A stretch of 51,095 nt of DNA from Gammaproteobacteria bacterium (GCA_022340305.1 JAJDOF010000146.1:1-51095), one strand, 5' to 3'. Positions 36,820 through 46,848 are shown, counted from the first letter of the stretch. The notes: generated from the letters alone by a model not told the origin. Made by a program: numbers and translations.

Positions 36820-37713
36820 ATGAATCGCTTTGAAGAACTTGAGGCCTATGTTGCCGTCGTCGATTACCGGGGATTCGGCAACGCCGCAGACAAGCTGGGC
36901 ATTGCCAAGTCGATGGTCAGCCGGCGCGTCAGCGAACTCGAGCGCCGGCTCGGCGTGCAGTTGCTGCAACGAACCACCCGGCGTCAAGCCGTCACCGATG
37001 CGGGGCGCGAGTTTTACCGGCGAGCGACCCAGTTGATCTCTGATATGCAGGATGCCGAGTTATCCGTTGCCCATGGCCAGACTGCGATTTCGGGTCGCAT
37101 TCGACTGGCGCTGCCATTGGGGTTTGGCGTGAGTCGACTGGCGCAACCGCTTAGTCAATTTCTGCTGCGCCACCCTGAAATTAGCATCGAGGTCGATCTG
37201 AACGATCGTCGACAGGATCTGATCAAAGAGAATATCGATCTGGCGATACGCATCGGTGAGCTCGAGGACTCTTCACTGATTGCCCGCAAGCTGGCCAACG
37301 TGCACTTCGCCGTCTGTGCCAGCCCCGAGTATTTGCGAGTGAATGGCGAGCCCCAACATCCGTCGGAGCTGGTTGATCACGAGGTGCTGGTATACAGCAA
37401 TGTCAGCGTAGGACGGCAGTGGTCTTATCAGCGCGATGGCAAGCGGGTCAGCCCACGCATGAAATACCGTTTGAGTGCGAACAACGGTGAATTCCTTGCG
37501 GCGGTGGCCAGTTATGGGCAGGCGATAGTCAGCGGCCCTCTGGCTTTGGTGCAGAGCTATATCGATAGCGGTCAACTGGTTCCGATCCTGACAAAATTTG
37601 TGCCCCCGGAGGCGGGGATGTACGCCGTGTATCCGCCAGGCCGGCTGGTGGCGGGAAGGGTCAGGGTGCTCAGCGATGCGCTACATGCGCATTTTCAGGG
37701 GGTTGACATATAA
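36820..37713 (+). CDS. LysR-family regulator (DoxX/azoR operon)
   Basis: 297 residues; the N-terminal helix-turn-helix reads NRFEELEAYVAVVDYRGFGNAADKLGIAKSMVSRRVSELERRLGVQLLQR over residues 2-52 in pieces, with the effector-binding domain after it. Member of the AaeR/PecT/YhcS-like group. The divergent arrangement with doxX-azoR-pirin makes it the probable regulator. The 99-base shared region is AT-rich; an ATTG-N12-CAAT near 36800-36819 is the only dyad I notice and it overlaps the start. The ATG is preceded by GAGAACAAT. Confidence 0.9.
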   Translation: MNRFEELEAYVAVVDYRGFGNAADKLGIAKSMVSRRVSELERRLGVQLLQRTTRRQAVTDAGREFYRRATQLISDMQDAELSVAHGQTAISGRIRLALPLGFGVSRLAQPLSQFLLRHPEISIEVDLNDRRQDLIKENIDLAIRIGELEDSSLIARKLANVHFAVCASPEYLRVNGEPQHPSELVDHEVLVYSNVSVGRQWSYQRDGKRVSPRMKYRLSANNGEFLAAVASYGQAIVSGPLALVQSYIDSGQLVPILTKFVPPEAGMYAVYPPGRLVAGRVRVLSDALHAHFQGVDI

Positions 37714-37824
37714 ACGAATACACTACTGGTGGCATTCGCCCTAATCGGCATCGACGTCGATCCCCGGGAGCGGATATACTGCGCCTTTTGCGCAACGCCT
37801 GAATAAATCGGATGAGTAAATCGC

Positions 37825-38391
37825 ATGACTATTAAATCGGACCGCTGGATTCGTCGCATGGCGGCAGCGGAAGGCATGATCGAGCCCTTTGAGCCCGGGC
37901 AGATCCGTGAATCGGCGAGTGGGCGTATCATTTCCTATGGTACTTCGAGCTATGGCTACGATGTGCGTTGTGCCGACGAATTCAAGATCTTCACCAACAT
38001 CAACTCGGCTATCGTCGATCCGAAAAACTTCTCCGACGACAGTTTTGTCGACATCCAGTCGGATGTCTGCATTATTCCGCCGAACTCATTTGCCCTGGCG
38101 CGCACCGTTGAGTATTTCCGTATTCCACGCAGCGTGTTAACCATTTGCCTGGGCAAGTCTACTTATGCCCGCTGCGGTATTATCGTCAATGTCACTCCGC
38201 TGGAGCCCGAGTGGGAAGGGCATGTGACGCTCGAATTTTCCAACACGACACCTTTGCCGGCAAAAATTTATGCCAATGAAGGTGTTGCCCAGATGTTGTT
38301 TTATGAATCCGACGAAGTCTGCGAAATTTCCTACAAGGATCGTGGCGGTAAATACCAGGGCCAAAAGGGCGTTACGCTGCCTAAGGCCTAG
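37825..38391 (+). CDS. dcd: dCTP deaminase
   Basis: 188 residues, the standard length. Converts dCTP to dUTP, feeding dTMP synthesis. Motifs are [46 protein letters not shown] (with catalytic Glu in PLEPEWEG) and [13 protein letters not shown] at 37825. The metG-apbC-dcd group is split here by the REP pair and the DoxX/azoR/pirin operon. Confidence 0.96.
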   Translation: MTIKSDRWIRRMAAAEGMIEPFEPGQIRESASGRIISYGTSSYGYDVRCADEFKIFTNINSAIVDPKNFSDDSFVDIQSDVCIIPPNSFALARTVEYFRIPRSVLTICLGKSTYARCGIIVNVTPLEPEWEGHVTLEFSNTTPLPAKIYANEGVAQMLFYESDEVCEISYKDRGGKYQGQKGVTLPKA

Positions 38392-38475
38392 ACTGAATGG
38401 TGCGGGCCAGCGGCTCCACGCGGCGCGAAAAAGCTACCTGGTGCAGGTAATGAGTTGCCCCGGGGGAACCTCGAT

Positions 38476-39129
38476 TCAGCCGAGATCGATAATCTTCCAG
38501 GCGCGCGCCTCGGCGATGGCCTTGAGGTCGTCGTCCGGATTCACCGTGACTGGATTGTCAACCTGTTCCAGTAACGCCAGATCATTGAGTGAATCGCTGT
38601 AGAAGTATGCGCCGACCAGGTCATGGTTATTGCTGGCGATCCATTCCTTGAGTACGGTCACCTTGCCCTGCTGGTAAGTCGGCGTGCCGAGGAAGCGTCC
38701 GCTATATCGGTTAGCGATGATTTCCGGCTCGGTCGCAAGTATCGTAGTCACCCCCAGCATGTGTGCGATCGGCTCGCTGACGAACAAATTGGTCGCACTG
38801 ATGATCATTAGATGGTGATTGCGCTCGCGATGCTCGTCGAGCAATCGGGTGGTGCCGGGCGCGATCAGGGGCCTTATCCATTTTTCCACGTAATCCGCGC
38901 GCCACGCGTGTAATTTGTCGATGCTGTAATGCGTCAGGGGTTCCAGCGCGAAGGCCAGGTATTCATCGTTATCCAGAGTGCCGCGTTGGTAGTCCTGGTA
39001 AAAAACGTCGTTTCGTTGTCGATAGGCCTGTTTGTCAACGATACCGTTTTCAACCATGTATTCGCCCCACAGATGATCGCTATCACCATTTATCAGGGTG
39101 TGGTCTAGATCAAATATTGCCAGTGTCAT
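38476..39129 (-). CDS. HAD-IB family phosphatase (SerB-like)
   Basis: 217 residues. The nucleophile motif is [13 protein letters not shown] with Asp7 and Asp9; motif II is ISATN, motif III lysine in KVTVLKEW, and motif IV is [12 protein letters not shown]. The cap is helical between residues 20 and 85. It may dephosphorylate serine-like or histidinol phosphates; relatives in this position are variously annotated. It is divergent from rppH, an arrangement like that of Pseudomonas. ATG at 39129. Confidence 0.9.
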   Translation of the reverse strand: MTLAIFDLDHTLINGDSDHLWGEYMVENGIVDKQAYRQRNDVFYQDYQRGTLDNDEYLAFALEPLTHYSIDKLHAWRADYVEKWIRPLIAPGTTRLLDEHRERNHHLMIISATNLFVSEPIAHMLGVTTILATEPEIIANRYSGRFLGTPTYQQGKVTVLKEWIASNNHDLVGAYFYSDSLNDLALLEQVDNPVTVNPDDDLKAIAEARAWKIIDLG

Positions 39130-39221
39130 GTTGGGTATCCGGAGTCGTCGCTTGCTGGGTTTGGAACGTCTATGTCAGAATGGGCGGACGAGATTCTAAA
39201 CGATTTATGGTGAGTGGCGAA

Positions 39222-39704
39222 ATGATTGATACAGATGGTTACCGTGCGAACGTCGGGATCATCCTGTGTAACCCGGAGGGTCAGGTGATGTGGGCGCGCC
39301 GGGTCGGGCAGGACGCCTGGCAGTTTCCGCAAGGGGGCATCAGCCCCGATGAAGAGCCAATGGATGCCATGTATCGTGAATTGTGGGAAGAAACCGGTCT
39401 GCGGGCGGAGCACGTTTCGCTGTTGGCTGCGACCGACAGCTGGCTGCGTTACAAGCTCCCCAAACGCCTCATGCGGCGTTCGGAGCCGCGCTGCATCGGT
39501 CAAAAACAGCTCTGGTACCTGTTGCGCCTCGATTCAGACGAGGCCAGCTTTGATCTCAGCGTATCTTCGACGCCGGAGTTTGATCACTGGAAGTGGGTTG
39601 ACTACTGGTATCCAGCCGATAACGTGGTTTTTTTCAAACGCCGCGTCTACCAGTGCGCACTGGCGCAGCTGGAGTCGAACTTGCCGCAGCCTGGCGCTGA
39701 ATAA
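39222..39704 (+). CDS. rppH: RNA pyrophosphohydrolase
   Basis: 160-residue Nudix enzyme that removes pyrophosphate from 5'-triphosphorylated RNAs and starts mRNA decay. The N-terminus [18 protein letters not shown] matches RppH; the Nudix box runs [23 protein letters not shown]. The later [19 protein letters not shown] and [12 protein letters not shown] segments are typical. ATG at 39222 is preferred over the longer upstream frame; a GGTGAG lies seven bases before it. Stop is 20 bases before ptsP, so it heads a two-gene operon with PtsP. Confidence 0.94.
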   Translation: MIDTDGYRANVGIILCNPEGQVMWARRVGQDAWQFPQGGISPDEEPMDAMYRELWEETGLRAEHVSLLAATDSWLRYKLPKRLMRRSEPRCIGQKQLWYLLRLDSDEASFDLSVSSTPEFDHWKWVDYWYPADNVVFFKRRVYQCALAQLESNLPQPGAE

Positions 39705-39724
39705 GCTAGCCCTGGAGAGATGAT

Positions 39725-41986
39725 TTGCCTTCGATGATTCACCGGCTGCAAAGTATAGTCCAGGAGGTCAACCGGGCTCCTGGAATCGGCGCTGCGTTGC
39801 TGTTAATCACCGAGAGCCTGACGCGTGATTTGAACGCGAATGCCTGTACCATTTTCCTCACCCAAAAAGACAAGCCCGATACCCTGGTATTGCAGGCCTG
39901 CAGCGGCTTGAATCCCGATATTATCGGTACCGTAAAGCTGAAACTGGGGCAGGGACTGATCGGTACCATCGCCGCGCGTGCGGAAGCCATGAATCTCGTC
40001 GATGCGCCGGCACATCCGAAATTCATGCTGGTTCCCCATTCCGGTGAAACCAATTATCCAATTGTACTGGGCGTGCCGATCATGGCTCACCGTGCCGTGC
40101 TGGGAGTGATCTCGGTGCAGCGCCGCGAAGGGGCCTTCAACGAAGATGAAGAAGCCTTTTTGACCACGCTTGCAGCCCAACTCGCCAACTCGATCGAGCG
40201 CGCTGAAAGCCAGGACCGTTTCAGTACGGAGAAGGCGACCCACATCATCAAGGGTGTGGCCGGTGCGCCGGGGATGGCGATTGGCGTCGCACTGGTGCTG
40301 AATCGAGGCATTAACCTCGATTCGGTCCCCGATAAGAAAACCGCTGACATCGACGGCGATTTACAGCGATTCCGCGAGGCGGTGCACCGGGTTCGCGACG
40401 AACTCACTGAACAGGCCGAATTGATGCGGGCATCGCTGCCCGAAGAGGAATGCGCGCTATTCATCGCTTATGCACAAATGCTGAGCGGCGGCTCGTTGAT
40501 CGACGATACCGAACAGAGCATCAAGGAGGGCACCTGGGCACCCTCTAGCTGGCGCGATACGGTCGAGCAACACGCACACGTGTTTAGCCAGATGGAAGAC
40601 TCCTACCTGGCTGAGCGCGCTAATGACATACGGGATCTGGGTCTGCGCGTGATGCGCAAGTTGATGCTCGAGCACATCGGCGACATCGATTTCCCCGAGT
40701 TCACCGTACTGGTTGGTGACGAGGTGACAGCAACCGACCTGGCTGATGTTCCCCTCGATCGCCTGTGCGGCATCTTGTCGGCTCATGGCAGCAGTTCTTC
40801 GCATGTTGCGATTCTCGCCCATGCACTCGGCATTCCGGCGGTGATGGGGGTGCCCAATCTCCCGGTCAAGCAGCTCGACGGGGTCGAGCTGGTGGTCGAC
40901 GGCTATAACGGTTCGGCGTTTATCAATCCGAGCAAGTCAATTCTGCTCGAGTATCGTCAATACTTGCGCGAAGAAGCCGCGATAGAGCAGGATTTACTGG
41001 TACTGAAAAACCAGCCCGCCATCACCACCGATCAACGCAAGGTAACGCTGCTGGTCAATTCGGGTCTGATGTCGGATTACACGCCCTCGCTGCGCAGTGG
41101 TGCGCAGGGCGTTGGCCTGTATCGCACCGAAATTCCGTTCCAGATTCGCGATCGTTTTCCGAGCGAGGAAGAGCAGTTCCTGATTTATCGGGACGTACTG
41201 AATACCTTCAAGGGCATGCCGGTGGTATTGCGTACGCTCGATGTTGGCGGTGACAAACCGCTCAGTTATTTTCCGATCCATGAGGCCAATCCCTTTCTGG
41301 GCTGGCGAGGGGTCCGCATCACGCTCGATCATCCCGAGATTTTCGTAACCCAGGTGCGCGCGATGATACGTGCCAATTTCGCGGTCAATAACCTGGAAAT
41401 ACTGTTGCCGATGATTAGCGGCAAGACCGAGTTGCTGGAATGCCTGGTGCTGATCAAACGTGTGCGCGGTGAGATCGAAGAAGAGTTGGGGCAGCCGATC
41501 CCAATGCCCAGAATCGGCGCCATGATTGAGGTACCGTCGGCGGTTTACCAGATCGAAGATATCTGCGAGGTCATCGATTTCGTATCCATCGGTACCAACG
41601 ATCTAACCCAGTATCTACTGGCGGTAGATCGCAATAACGAAAATGTCGCCGATCTGTTTTCTTCGTTGCATCCCGCGGTGTTAAAAGCAATGCGACAGAT
41701 CGTGCAAGGTGCGGCGAAAAGCGGCACCCCGGTCAGCGTTTGTGGCGAGTTGGCGGGCGATCCGCTCGGCGTGATGGCCCTGATTGGCATGGGCATCGAC
41801 AGCTTATCGATGAGCGTTGGTAGCTTGTTACGCGCGAAGAAAGTCATCATGTCCTTCAGCTACAGCGAGCTGGCTGAATTGCTGGAACAGGCGCTTACCA
41901 TCTCAGACGCCGCCCAGATTCGTCAGTTGTATGCCGGTAAACTCGACGAACGTGGTCTGGGAGGCCTTATCCGCGTCGGCAAGTGA
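39725..41986 (+). CDS. ptsP: Phosphoenolpyruvate-protein phosphotransferase PtsP (EI-Ntr)
   Basis: 753 residues. An N-terminal GAF domain (about 1-165; ANACTIFLTQKDKPD) senses nitrogen status in relatives. A PEP-utilising swivel domain follows with the phosphohistidine in AHGSSSSHVAILA (near residue 358), and the C-terminal TIM barrel carries RTLDVGGDKPL and CGELAGDPLG. It starts the nitrogen PTS relay (to PtsO and PtsN). Start is TTG at 39725, five bases after GGAGAG; the ATG at 39734 would leave a 14-base spacing. Confidence 0.95.
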   Translation: MPSMIHRLQSIVQEVNRAPGIGAALLLITESLTRDLNANACTIFLTQKDKPDTLVLQACSGLNPDIIGTVKLKLGQGLIGTIAARAEAMNLVDAPAHPKFMLVPHSGETNYPIVLGVPIMAHRAVLGVISVQRREGAFNEDEEAFLTTLAAQLANSIERAESQDRFSTEKATHIIKGVAGAPGMAIGVALVLNRGINLDSVPDKKTADIDGDLQRFREAVHRVRDELTEQAELMRASLPEEECALFIAYAQMLSGGSLIDDTEQSIKEGTWAPSSWRDTVEQHAHVFSQMEDSYLAERANDIRDLGLRVMRKLMLEHIGDIDFPEFTVLVGDEVTATDLADVPLDRLCGILSAHGSSSSHVAILAHALGIPAVMGVPNLPVKQLDGVELVVDGYNGSAFINPSKSILLEYRQYLREEAAIEQDLLVLKNQPAITTDQRKVTLLVNSGLMSDYTPSLRSGAQGVGLYRTEIPFQIRDRFPSEEEQFLIYRDVLNTFKGMPVVLRTLDVGGDKPLSYFPIHEANPFLGWRGVRITLDHPEIFVTQVRAMIRANFAVNNLEILLPMISGKTELLECLVLIKRVRGEIEEELGQPIPMPRIGAMIEVPSAVYQIEDICEVIDFVSIGTNDLTQYLLAVDRNNENVADLFSSLHPAVLKAMRQIVQGAAKSGTPVSVCGELAGDPLGVMALIGMGIDSLSMSVGSLLRAKKVIMSFSYSELAELLEQALTISDAAQIRQLYAGKLDERGLGGLIRVGK

Positions 41987-42162
41987 CCCGACGCCAAAGC
42001 AGCGGGTATCCCTAGAATGCGCAAAATGCTTATCCGGGATCTGCCAGGTACGGCACAGCGCAGGGCCGCAGCCAGGGACTGGCTATCCGTTAAACCTGCT
42101 GATTTTGATACATCTGCACTGCGGGAAATAGCAGCAGAGACCGTGTGACGAGCGATGATGGA

Positions 42163-42585
42163 TTAAAACGGTTTCACCACGGCGAGGATGACCGCGGCGA
42201 ACAATACCAGTACCGGCAACTCGTTGAACCAGCGAAACCAGACGTGTGAGCGCTGATTGCGACCCTCGGCTAGCTCGCGAATGACGCTTCCACAGTAAAA
42301 ATGATAAGCGACGAGCGCGGCGACCAGCGCCAGCTTGATCTGTAGCCACCACATGTGTGCGTAGGCGGCCCAGGCGTAATCTATCATCAGCCACAGCCCG
42401 AAACCGATGGTCAGCACCATCCACGGGGTAATGAACCGGTAAAGCTTTTTCTCCATCAATGCCAGGCGCTGCCTGACGGATTCTTCTTCACTCATCGCAT
42501 GGTTGACGAACAGGCGTGGCAGGTAAAACAAACCGGCAAACCAGGCGACCATGAAGATGATGTGAAACGCTTTAACCCAAATCAT
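42163..42585 (-). CDS. hemJ: Protoporphyrinogen oxidase HemJ
   Basis: 140-residue, four-helix membrane protein of the HemJ/CopD type that oxidises protoporphyrinogen IX in haem synthesis. The conserved N-terminal KAFHIIFMVAWFAGLFYLPR has the His of the haem/substrate site; later KKLYRFITPWM, WWLQIKL and RWFNELPVL are the other family blocks. ATG at 42585. It sits between ptsP (converging) and argC (divergent), 129 bases from argC. Confidence 0.92.
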   Translation of the reverse strand: MIWVKAFHIIFMVAWFAGLFYLPRLFVNHAMSEEESVRQRLALMEKKLYRFITPWMVLTIGFGLWLMIDYAWAAYAHMWWLQIKLALVAALVAYHFYCGSVIRELAEGRNQRSHVWFRWFNELPVLVLFAAVILAVVKPF

Positions 42586-42714
42586 AGGGGGATTCTCCGG
42601 GAAATGCCTGAGATACCGTTTTTCGGCGGGCCTTTGGGCGAGTTTTCAATGGTCTCGAAATAGGGTAGATGTATAATGCTGAGTCCATTCTAGCGGTTAG
42701 ACTCAAACAATAAA

Positions 42715-43743
42715 ATGATTAAGGTCGGAATAATTGGTGGCACGGGATATACCGGAGTGGAATTGATGCGCCTGCTGGTGCGGCACCCTTCGGTAATACT
42801 TGAAAAAATCACTTCACGTTCGAAAGCAGGCAGTGCCGTGGCGGATCTTTTCCCAAGTTTGCGGGGGCTGGTAAAACTGGATTTCAGCGAGCCCGCAGTC
42901 GACAGTTATCGTGATTGCGATCTGGTGTTTTTTGCAACACCCAATACCACCGCGATGGAACAGGCGCAATCCTTGCTCGATGCGGGTATTCGAGTAATCG
43001 ACCTGGCCGCGGATTTCAGAATCAAGCATATCCCTACCTGGGAACAATGGTACGGGACTACCCATGCCTGTCCGGCCCTGGTGGCCGAGGCGGTATACGG
43101 TTTGCCCGAACTCAATCGTGAAAAGATTCGTGGCGCGCGTCTGGTCGCCAACCCTGGCTGCTACCCGACCTCGGTAATTCTCGCGCTATTGCCGTTGCTC
43201 GCCAATCGTCTTATCGATCCGCGTTCGATCATTGCCGATTGCAAGTCGGGCATCAGTGGTGCGGGCCGCAAGGCCAGCATTGATACGGCCTTTTGTGAAG
43301 TTACCGAATCGGTTAAGGCTTATGCCGTGCAGGGTCATCGCCATTTGCCCGAAATCCGCGAAGTGCTGCAAACCCTCGATGCCGATGCCGACCTCGTGTT
43401 TACACCGCATCTAATGCCGATGATTCGTGGAATTCACGCCACTGTTTACGCGGACGCCTGCACGGCAGCGGACAGGGTTCAGTCCCTGTTCGAAGATTAC
43501 TATCGTGACGAACCTTTCGTCGACGTCATGCCTGCTGGATCGCATCCGGAAACACGCAGTGTGCGCGGCGCGAATATTTGCCGGCTGGCGGTACATTATC
43601 TTGCCTCCGCCAATAAATATGTGGTGTTGTCGGTCGAGGATAACCTGGTCAAGGGGGCGGCAGGCCAGGCAATTCAGAACATGAACCTGATGTTTGGCCT
43701 GGACGAGACCGCTGGCCTCGAGTCGCCGGGAATGACACCTTGA
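42715..43743 (+). CDS. argC: N-acetyl-gamma-glutamyl-phosphate reductase
   Basis: 342 residues; third step of arginine synthesis. NADP-binding [16 protein letters not shown] opens the protein; the catalytic cysteine is in [10 protein letters not shown] near residue 147, and the base histidine in [20 protein letters not shown] at 42672-42677 is a likely -10, with a poor -35. Its stop overlaps the DUF6776 start (ATGA-like, four bases), so argC leads an operon of cell-shape and iron-sulfur genes. Confidence 0.95.
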   Translation: MIKVGIIGGTGYTGVELMRLLVRHPSVILEKITSRSKAGSAVADLFPSLRGLVKLDFSEPAVDSYRDCDLVFFATPNTTAMEQAQSLLDAGIRVIDLAADFRIKHIPTWEQWYGTTHACPALVAEAVYGLPELNREKIRGARLVANPGCYPTSVILALLPLLANRLIDPRSIIADCKSGISGAGRKASIDTAFCEVTESVKAYAVQGHRHLPEIREVLQTLDADADLVFTPHLMPMIRGIHATVYADACTAADRVQSLFEDYYRDEPFVDVMPAGSHPETRSVRGANICRLAVHYLASANKYVVLSVEDNLVKGAAGQAIQNMNLMFGLDETAGLESPGMTP

Positions 43744-44465
43744 GCAAGCTGCATGGCGGGTTTCAGGTCCGGCAGCATAAGCCATGGAAGCTCTGGGTCG
43801 GCTTACTGGTCCTGGTTGCTTGCCTGGCGCTAGCCTTTTTCGCCGGCAGGACATATCAGTCTTACGAACTGGAACGTGTGCTGCTGGAGCGGGAAACACT
43901 GCTGAGTCGTATTGCCGAGCTGGAAAGCCGTAATCACAAGCTGCTGCAAAAAAACGCGCACCTGGAGGGTGGTAGCAAGATTGAGCGGGAAGCCTATCAA
44001 CAGGCTAACCAGGAATTAGTCAAATTACAGCAGGAATTGCTGGAACAGAAAGAGGAACTGGTATTCTATCGGCGTATAGTTTCGCCGTCGGATAGAGCGC
44101 TGGGGGTGAACTTGCAATCCTTCGAGGTGCGCCGGAAAAACAGTCAGAATCAATATAGTTTCAAATTGATCCTGACGAAAAGCGGAAAAAGTACTAAAAA
44201 GGTATCTGGAGACACGACAGTTTTGATTCGCGGTGAAAGTGATGGAAAGGTTAGCGAATTGAAATTGACCGACTTGACCCTTGATAATGCTGACAAAGGC
44301 ACCAAATTTGCATTTCGGTACTTTCAGGTTTTTGAAGGCGATATTGTGTTACCAGAAGGGTTCGAGCCATTTGAGGTTAAAATAGGCGTGATACCGACGA
44401 CGAAGAAAGTCGAGGCTTTTACTGAAACAATTTCGTGGGCGGAAGTACTGTCCGAGGGTGTGTGA
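43740..44465 (+). CDS. DUF6776 family single-pass membrane protein
   Basis: 241 residues. Cytoplasmic N-terminus of about 18 residues, a transmembrane helix (about 19-38, [20 protein letters not shown]) and a coiled coil over about 45-118 ([20 protein letters not shown] and [17 protein letters not shown]). A beta-rich extracytoplasmic domain makes up 119-241. Function unknown; always found by me beside bactofilin in this order, which suggests an envelope scaffold role. Start is TTG at 43740, overlapping argC. Confidence 0.85.
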   Translation: MSKLHGGFQVRQHKPWKLWVGLLVLVACLALAFFAGRTYQSYELERVLLERETLLSRIAELESRNHKLLQKNAHLEGGSKIEREAYQQANQELVKLQQELLEQKEELVFYRRIVSPSDRALGVNLQSFEVRRKNSQNQYSFKLILTKSGKSTKKVSGDTTVLIRGESDGKVSELKLTDLTLDNADKGTKFAFRYFQVFEGDIVLPEGFEPFEVKIGVIPTTKKVEAFTETISWAEVLSEGV

Positions 44466-44909
44466 ATGTTTGGAAGAAAGAAGGGATTTAGTGCGGCTCG
44501 TATCGATACTCTGGTTGGCCAGGGAACAGAGATCACGGGTGATCTGGTGTTTTCGGGTGGCTTGCACGTCGATGGAACAATCAAGGGTAATGTCGCGGCC
44601 GAAGAGGGCAGCACCGCGATGTTGATATTGAGCGAATTCGGGCGCATAGAAGGCGAGGTTACCGTGCCCAACATGGTACTTAATGGTGAGATTGTCGGTG
44701 ATGTGTTTGGCTCTACGCGGGTTGAGCTTGCTCCCAAGGCCAGGGTCAAGGGCAGTGTTTACTACAATCTCATTGAGATGGCGATCGGGGCCGAAGTGAA
44801 CGGCGGGCTGGTGCATCAGCCCCAGGGTGTTAAGCTGCCGAAGCAACTGGAAGACAAGTCCAAAGGCATGGACAGTAAGCAGCCGGGTCAGCCGATCACC
44901 GAAAGCTGA
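44466..44909 (+). CDS. Bactofilin (polymer-forming cytoskeletal protein)
   Basis: 147 residues. A short N-terminal tail is followed by the right-handed beta-helix core (about 18-120) built of repeats beginning with GTEITGDLVFSGGLHVDGTIKGN and going on with EGEVTVPNMVLNGEIVGDV, read in parts. The C-terminus is polar and proline-rich. It polymerises without nucleotide and positions envelope enzymes. ATG one base after the stop of the DUF6776 gene, so the two are coupled. Confidence 0.93.
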   Translation: MFGRKKGFSAARIDTLVGQGTEITGDLVFSGGLHVDGTIKGNVAAEEGSTAMLILSEFGRIEGEVTVPNMVLNGEIVGDVFGSTRVELAPKARVKGSVYYNLIEMAIGAEVNGGLVHQPQGVKLPKQLEDKSKGMDSKQPGQPITES

Positions 44910-44959
44910 CGTAAAGTGATATAATCGGTGTCACAGGTTTAAAGCAGGCAGGTAAATTA

Positions 44960-45343
44960 ATGGAAGTTATAATCGATGCGAATTTCGGCATGGCGCTTGG
45001 CTCCAAGTCCGGCACAACCCTGCTTGAATTTTCGGACAGTGCGGTTAACAAGCTCAAGCAGCTGCAGGCCGAGGAGCAAAATCCCAACCTGATGCTGCGC
45101 GTGTCGGTCTATGGCGGTGGTTGTTCTGGTTTTCAATACACCTTTTCACTGGAAGAAGAGCAGAAGCCTGTCGACAAGTCCGTTGAAAAGGAAGGGGTAA
45201 CCTTGCTCATAGACCAGATGAGCTACCAGTATCTAGCCGGGTCGACAGTTGATTATGTCGAGGGTCTCGAAGGTGCGATGTTCGTGGTGAATAACCCTAA
45301 TGCCACTTCAACCTGTGGTTGCGGAGCTTCGTTCTCTATCTAG
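44960..45343 (+). CDS. erpA: Iron-sulfur cluster insertion protein ErpA
   Basis: 127-residue A-type carrier. The three cluster cysteines are in GGGCSGFQY (about residue 60) and TCGCGASF at the C-terminus, with ErpA's long N-terminal lead. It delivers clusters to IspG, respiratory and other enzymes. TATAAT at 44920-44925, 35 bases before the ATG, may be a -10 giving erpA its own promoter; the -35 is weak. No clear IscR site. Confidence 0.94.
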   Translation: MEVIIDANFGMALGSKSGTTLLEFSDSAVNKLKQLQAEEQNPNLMLRVSVYGGGCSGFQYTFSLEEEQKPVDKSVEKEGVTLLIDQMSYQYLAGSTVDYVEGLEGAMFVVNNPNATSTCGCGASFSI

Positions 45344-46005
45344 TCCGCTGCGTTTTTGCGCCGAGTTCCGCCAGATTATTCCTCGCAGGTGCCCTGATCG
45401 TTTGATTCGGGTCGCAGCGTACCTGTAAAAAATACGCATTCGCCGGTTGCCATCCCGCCAATTTTACCCGGCCCGTTAACTGCGTGTTGTCCGCCCGGCC
45501 CCGTTTCTGAGCACTCATAAGACGACCGGCCAGGACCGGGATGGCGACTCTATCTTCCAGGGTCATATGAGGCCTCGATGGTGCAGATACTTTATGGTGG
45601 AGACTTTATGGTGCAGAGACTTTAAGGTGACCTTTGGACCTTGGTGTCGAGCATTTTGTGTTCGCGCGGTTGGGGGGCTGGCTTTGTGGACGGTTCCATT
45701 CTTCAATATCGACTTTACCGTGGATGCCGGGAGTGCTTCATCGGTATCGTTGAGTTTAAAAAAAGAACCTGTCCTTCTCGGAGGGTGCCTCATCGTGACC
45801 GTTCGCCACAGTGGCTAGCGGTGCAATCAACATGACGGCGTAATTGGGCAAAATGTTAACTTCAATGCTTTCTTTACAGATTATCCGCCGTCTTCGGCAG
45901 TCATCACCGGCTCCCCTGTAATGGCATGCTGCAAAGTGGCTGAAATAAAACGGATAGAATTGAGGTTGTGCGATTGCCTGAAAATCGGCCTAGAGTGGCC
46001 AGGGT
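45344..46005. other. 662-base region without a credible gene
   Basis: Between erpA and an outer membrane protein gene. Short open frames exist on both strands (a 76-codon frame at 45336-45566 reverse, an 83-codon frame at 45567-45818 forward) but none has a good ribosome binding site or recognisable product. The one structured part is the 46-base tandem repeat at 45580-45625. The interval looks like decayed sequence or an unrecognised RNA; I see no terminator, tRNA or insertion-sequence end. Confidence 0.55.
45580..45625 (+). repeat. Imperfect 14-16-bp tandem repeat, three copies
   Basis: Three consecutive units GGTGCAGATACTTTAT, GGTGGAGACTTTAT and GGTGCAGAGACTTTAA, then the start of a fourth (GGTGA). 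Lengths 16, 14 and 16; the shared core is GGTG-n-AGA-n-ACTTTA. No coding frame needs it. Confidence 0.6.
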
Positions 46006-46758
46006 TTAAAAATTGTAATAGCCGTTAAGAAATAGGCCGTCGTACTCGAGGTTGGTATTGAGGTTGTCCGAATCGTTGAGCTCGACGGAAAATGATTTGA
46101 TCCCACCTTCAATCCCGAGGCCTGTTCCAGACTCGTAACCGAGCATTATAGTCGAATCCTGCGCCGTGCTCTGGCTAAGGCCCAGGTCGACAACATTGGC
46201 ATTGATGTGGGCGCCGACGTACAAGCCGTTAACCGGCAAAGCTACGCGTGCCGACAGGTAGAGCAGGGGTATGGTTTCATCGACGTCTATACTGCTTCCT
46301 GTTGTGCCGTCCTGCGATACCTGGCCGTCAAATCGCTTTAAATCGACGCCCATGTCGAGGTCTACCCAGTTGTTCAGTAACTGGTAGTAAAGCACGATAT
46401 CCTGATTATTGAGTTCGAAGCTGGTGGTAGTGGTTTTGCCGTTGATCGCCACGCTGTTGCTGTTGCGCTCCGAACTCACCCCGGAGCGTTCCGATGAATC
46501 CATGTTATAGCCCTGGTAGCGGACATTTGGAAGAAGCGCAATGGGATGTTCCAGAATCAGAACCATTGAAGACTGGGCAGGGCTATCGACGTCAAGATCG
46601 TCGACGATATCAATGCTGCGGTTGAGTGTATTGGCAGATTGGCCGGTATGCACACCGATATTGAGGCCGACGAAATCCGCCTGGGCGGTGCCGATGACCA
46701 GCCACAGACAGGCTGACAATGCGAATACGATCCTTGTTTTACTCATCGATAATCTCAT
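46006..46758 (-). CDS. Outer membrane beta-barrel protein (TIGR04219-like)
   Basis: 250 residues from the ATG at 46758; ATG 46746 (MSKTRI) is an equally good start four codons later. Signal peptide about 1-28 with cleavage after TAQA. The mature part is alternating amphipathic strands and ends in NGYYNF, the terminal aromatic preferred by the BAM complex. The SSERSGVSSERNSNSVAI loop is surface-like. Family resemblance to TIGR04219 barrels is from general pattern and is not certain. Upstream AT-rich bases (46770-46810) should hold the promoter. Independent of anmK, which is transcribed in the same direction upstream of it. Confidence 0.75.
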   Translation of the reverse strand: MRLSMSKTRIVFALSACLWLVIGTAQADFVGLNIGVHTGQSANTLNRSIDIVDDLDVDSPAQSSMVLILEHPIALLPNVRYQGYNMDSSERSGVSSERNSNSVAINGKTTTTSFELNNQDIVLYYQLLNNWVDLDMGVDLKRFDGQVSQDGTTGSSIDVDETIPLLYLSARVALPVNGLYVGAHINANVVDLGLSQSTAQDSTIMLGYESGTGLGIEGGIKSFSVELNDSDNLNTNLEYDGLFLNGYYNF

Positions 46759-46848
46759 GGAACTCTAACTATGGATATTAGCATCTAGTATTAGAATAAG
46801 ATATTAGGATAGTGCAAGTGCTCCCTGTTTGTGTTAACTATTTCACAT

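Noticed and set aside
38420-38475. GC-rich hairpins between dcd and the HAD gene (ACCTG-GTG-CAGGT and a GCCCC/GGGGG stretch)
   Set aside because: No T-run follows, so I do not call a terminator; the arms are short.
45336-45818. Three small frames (76-83 codons) in the erpA downstream gap
   Set aside because: Weak starts, no ribosome binding sites, unlikely composition, and none overlaps a known domain. Kept only as part of the gap description.
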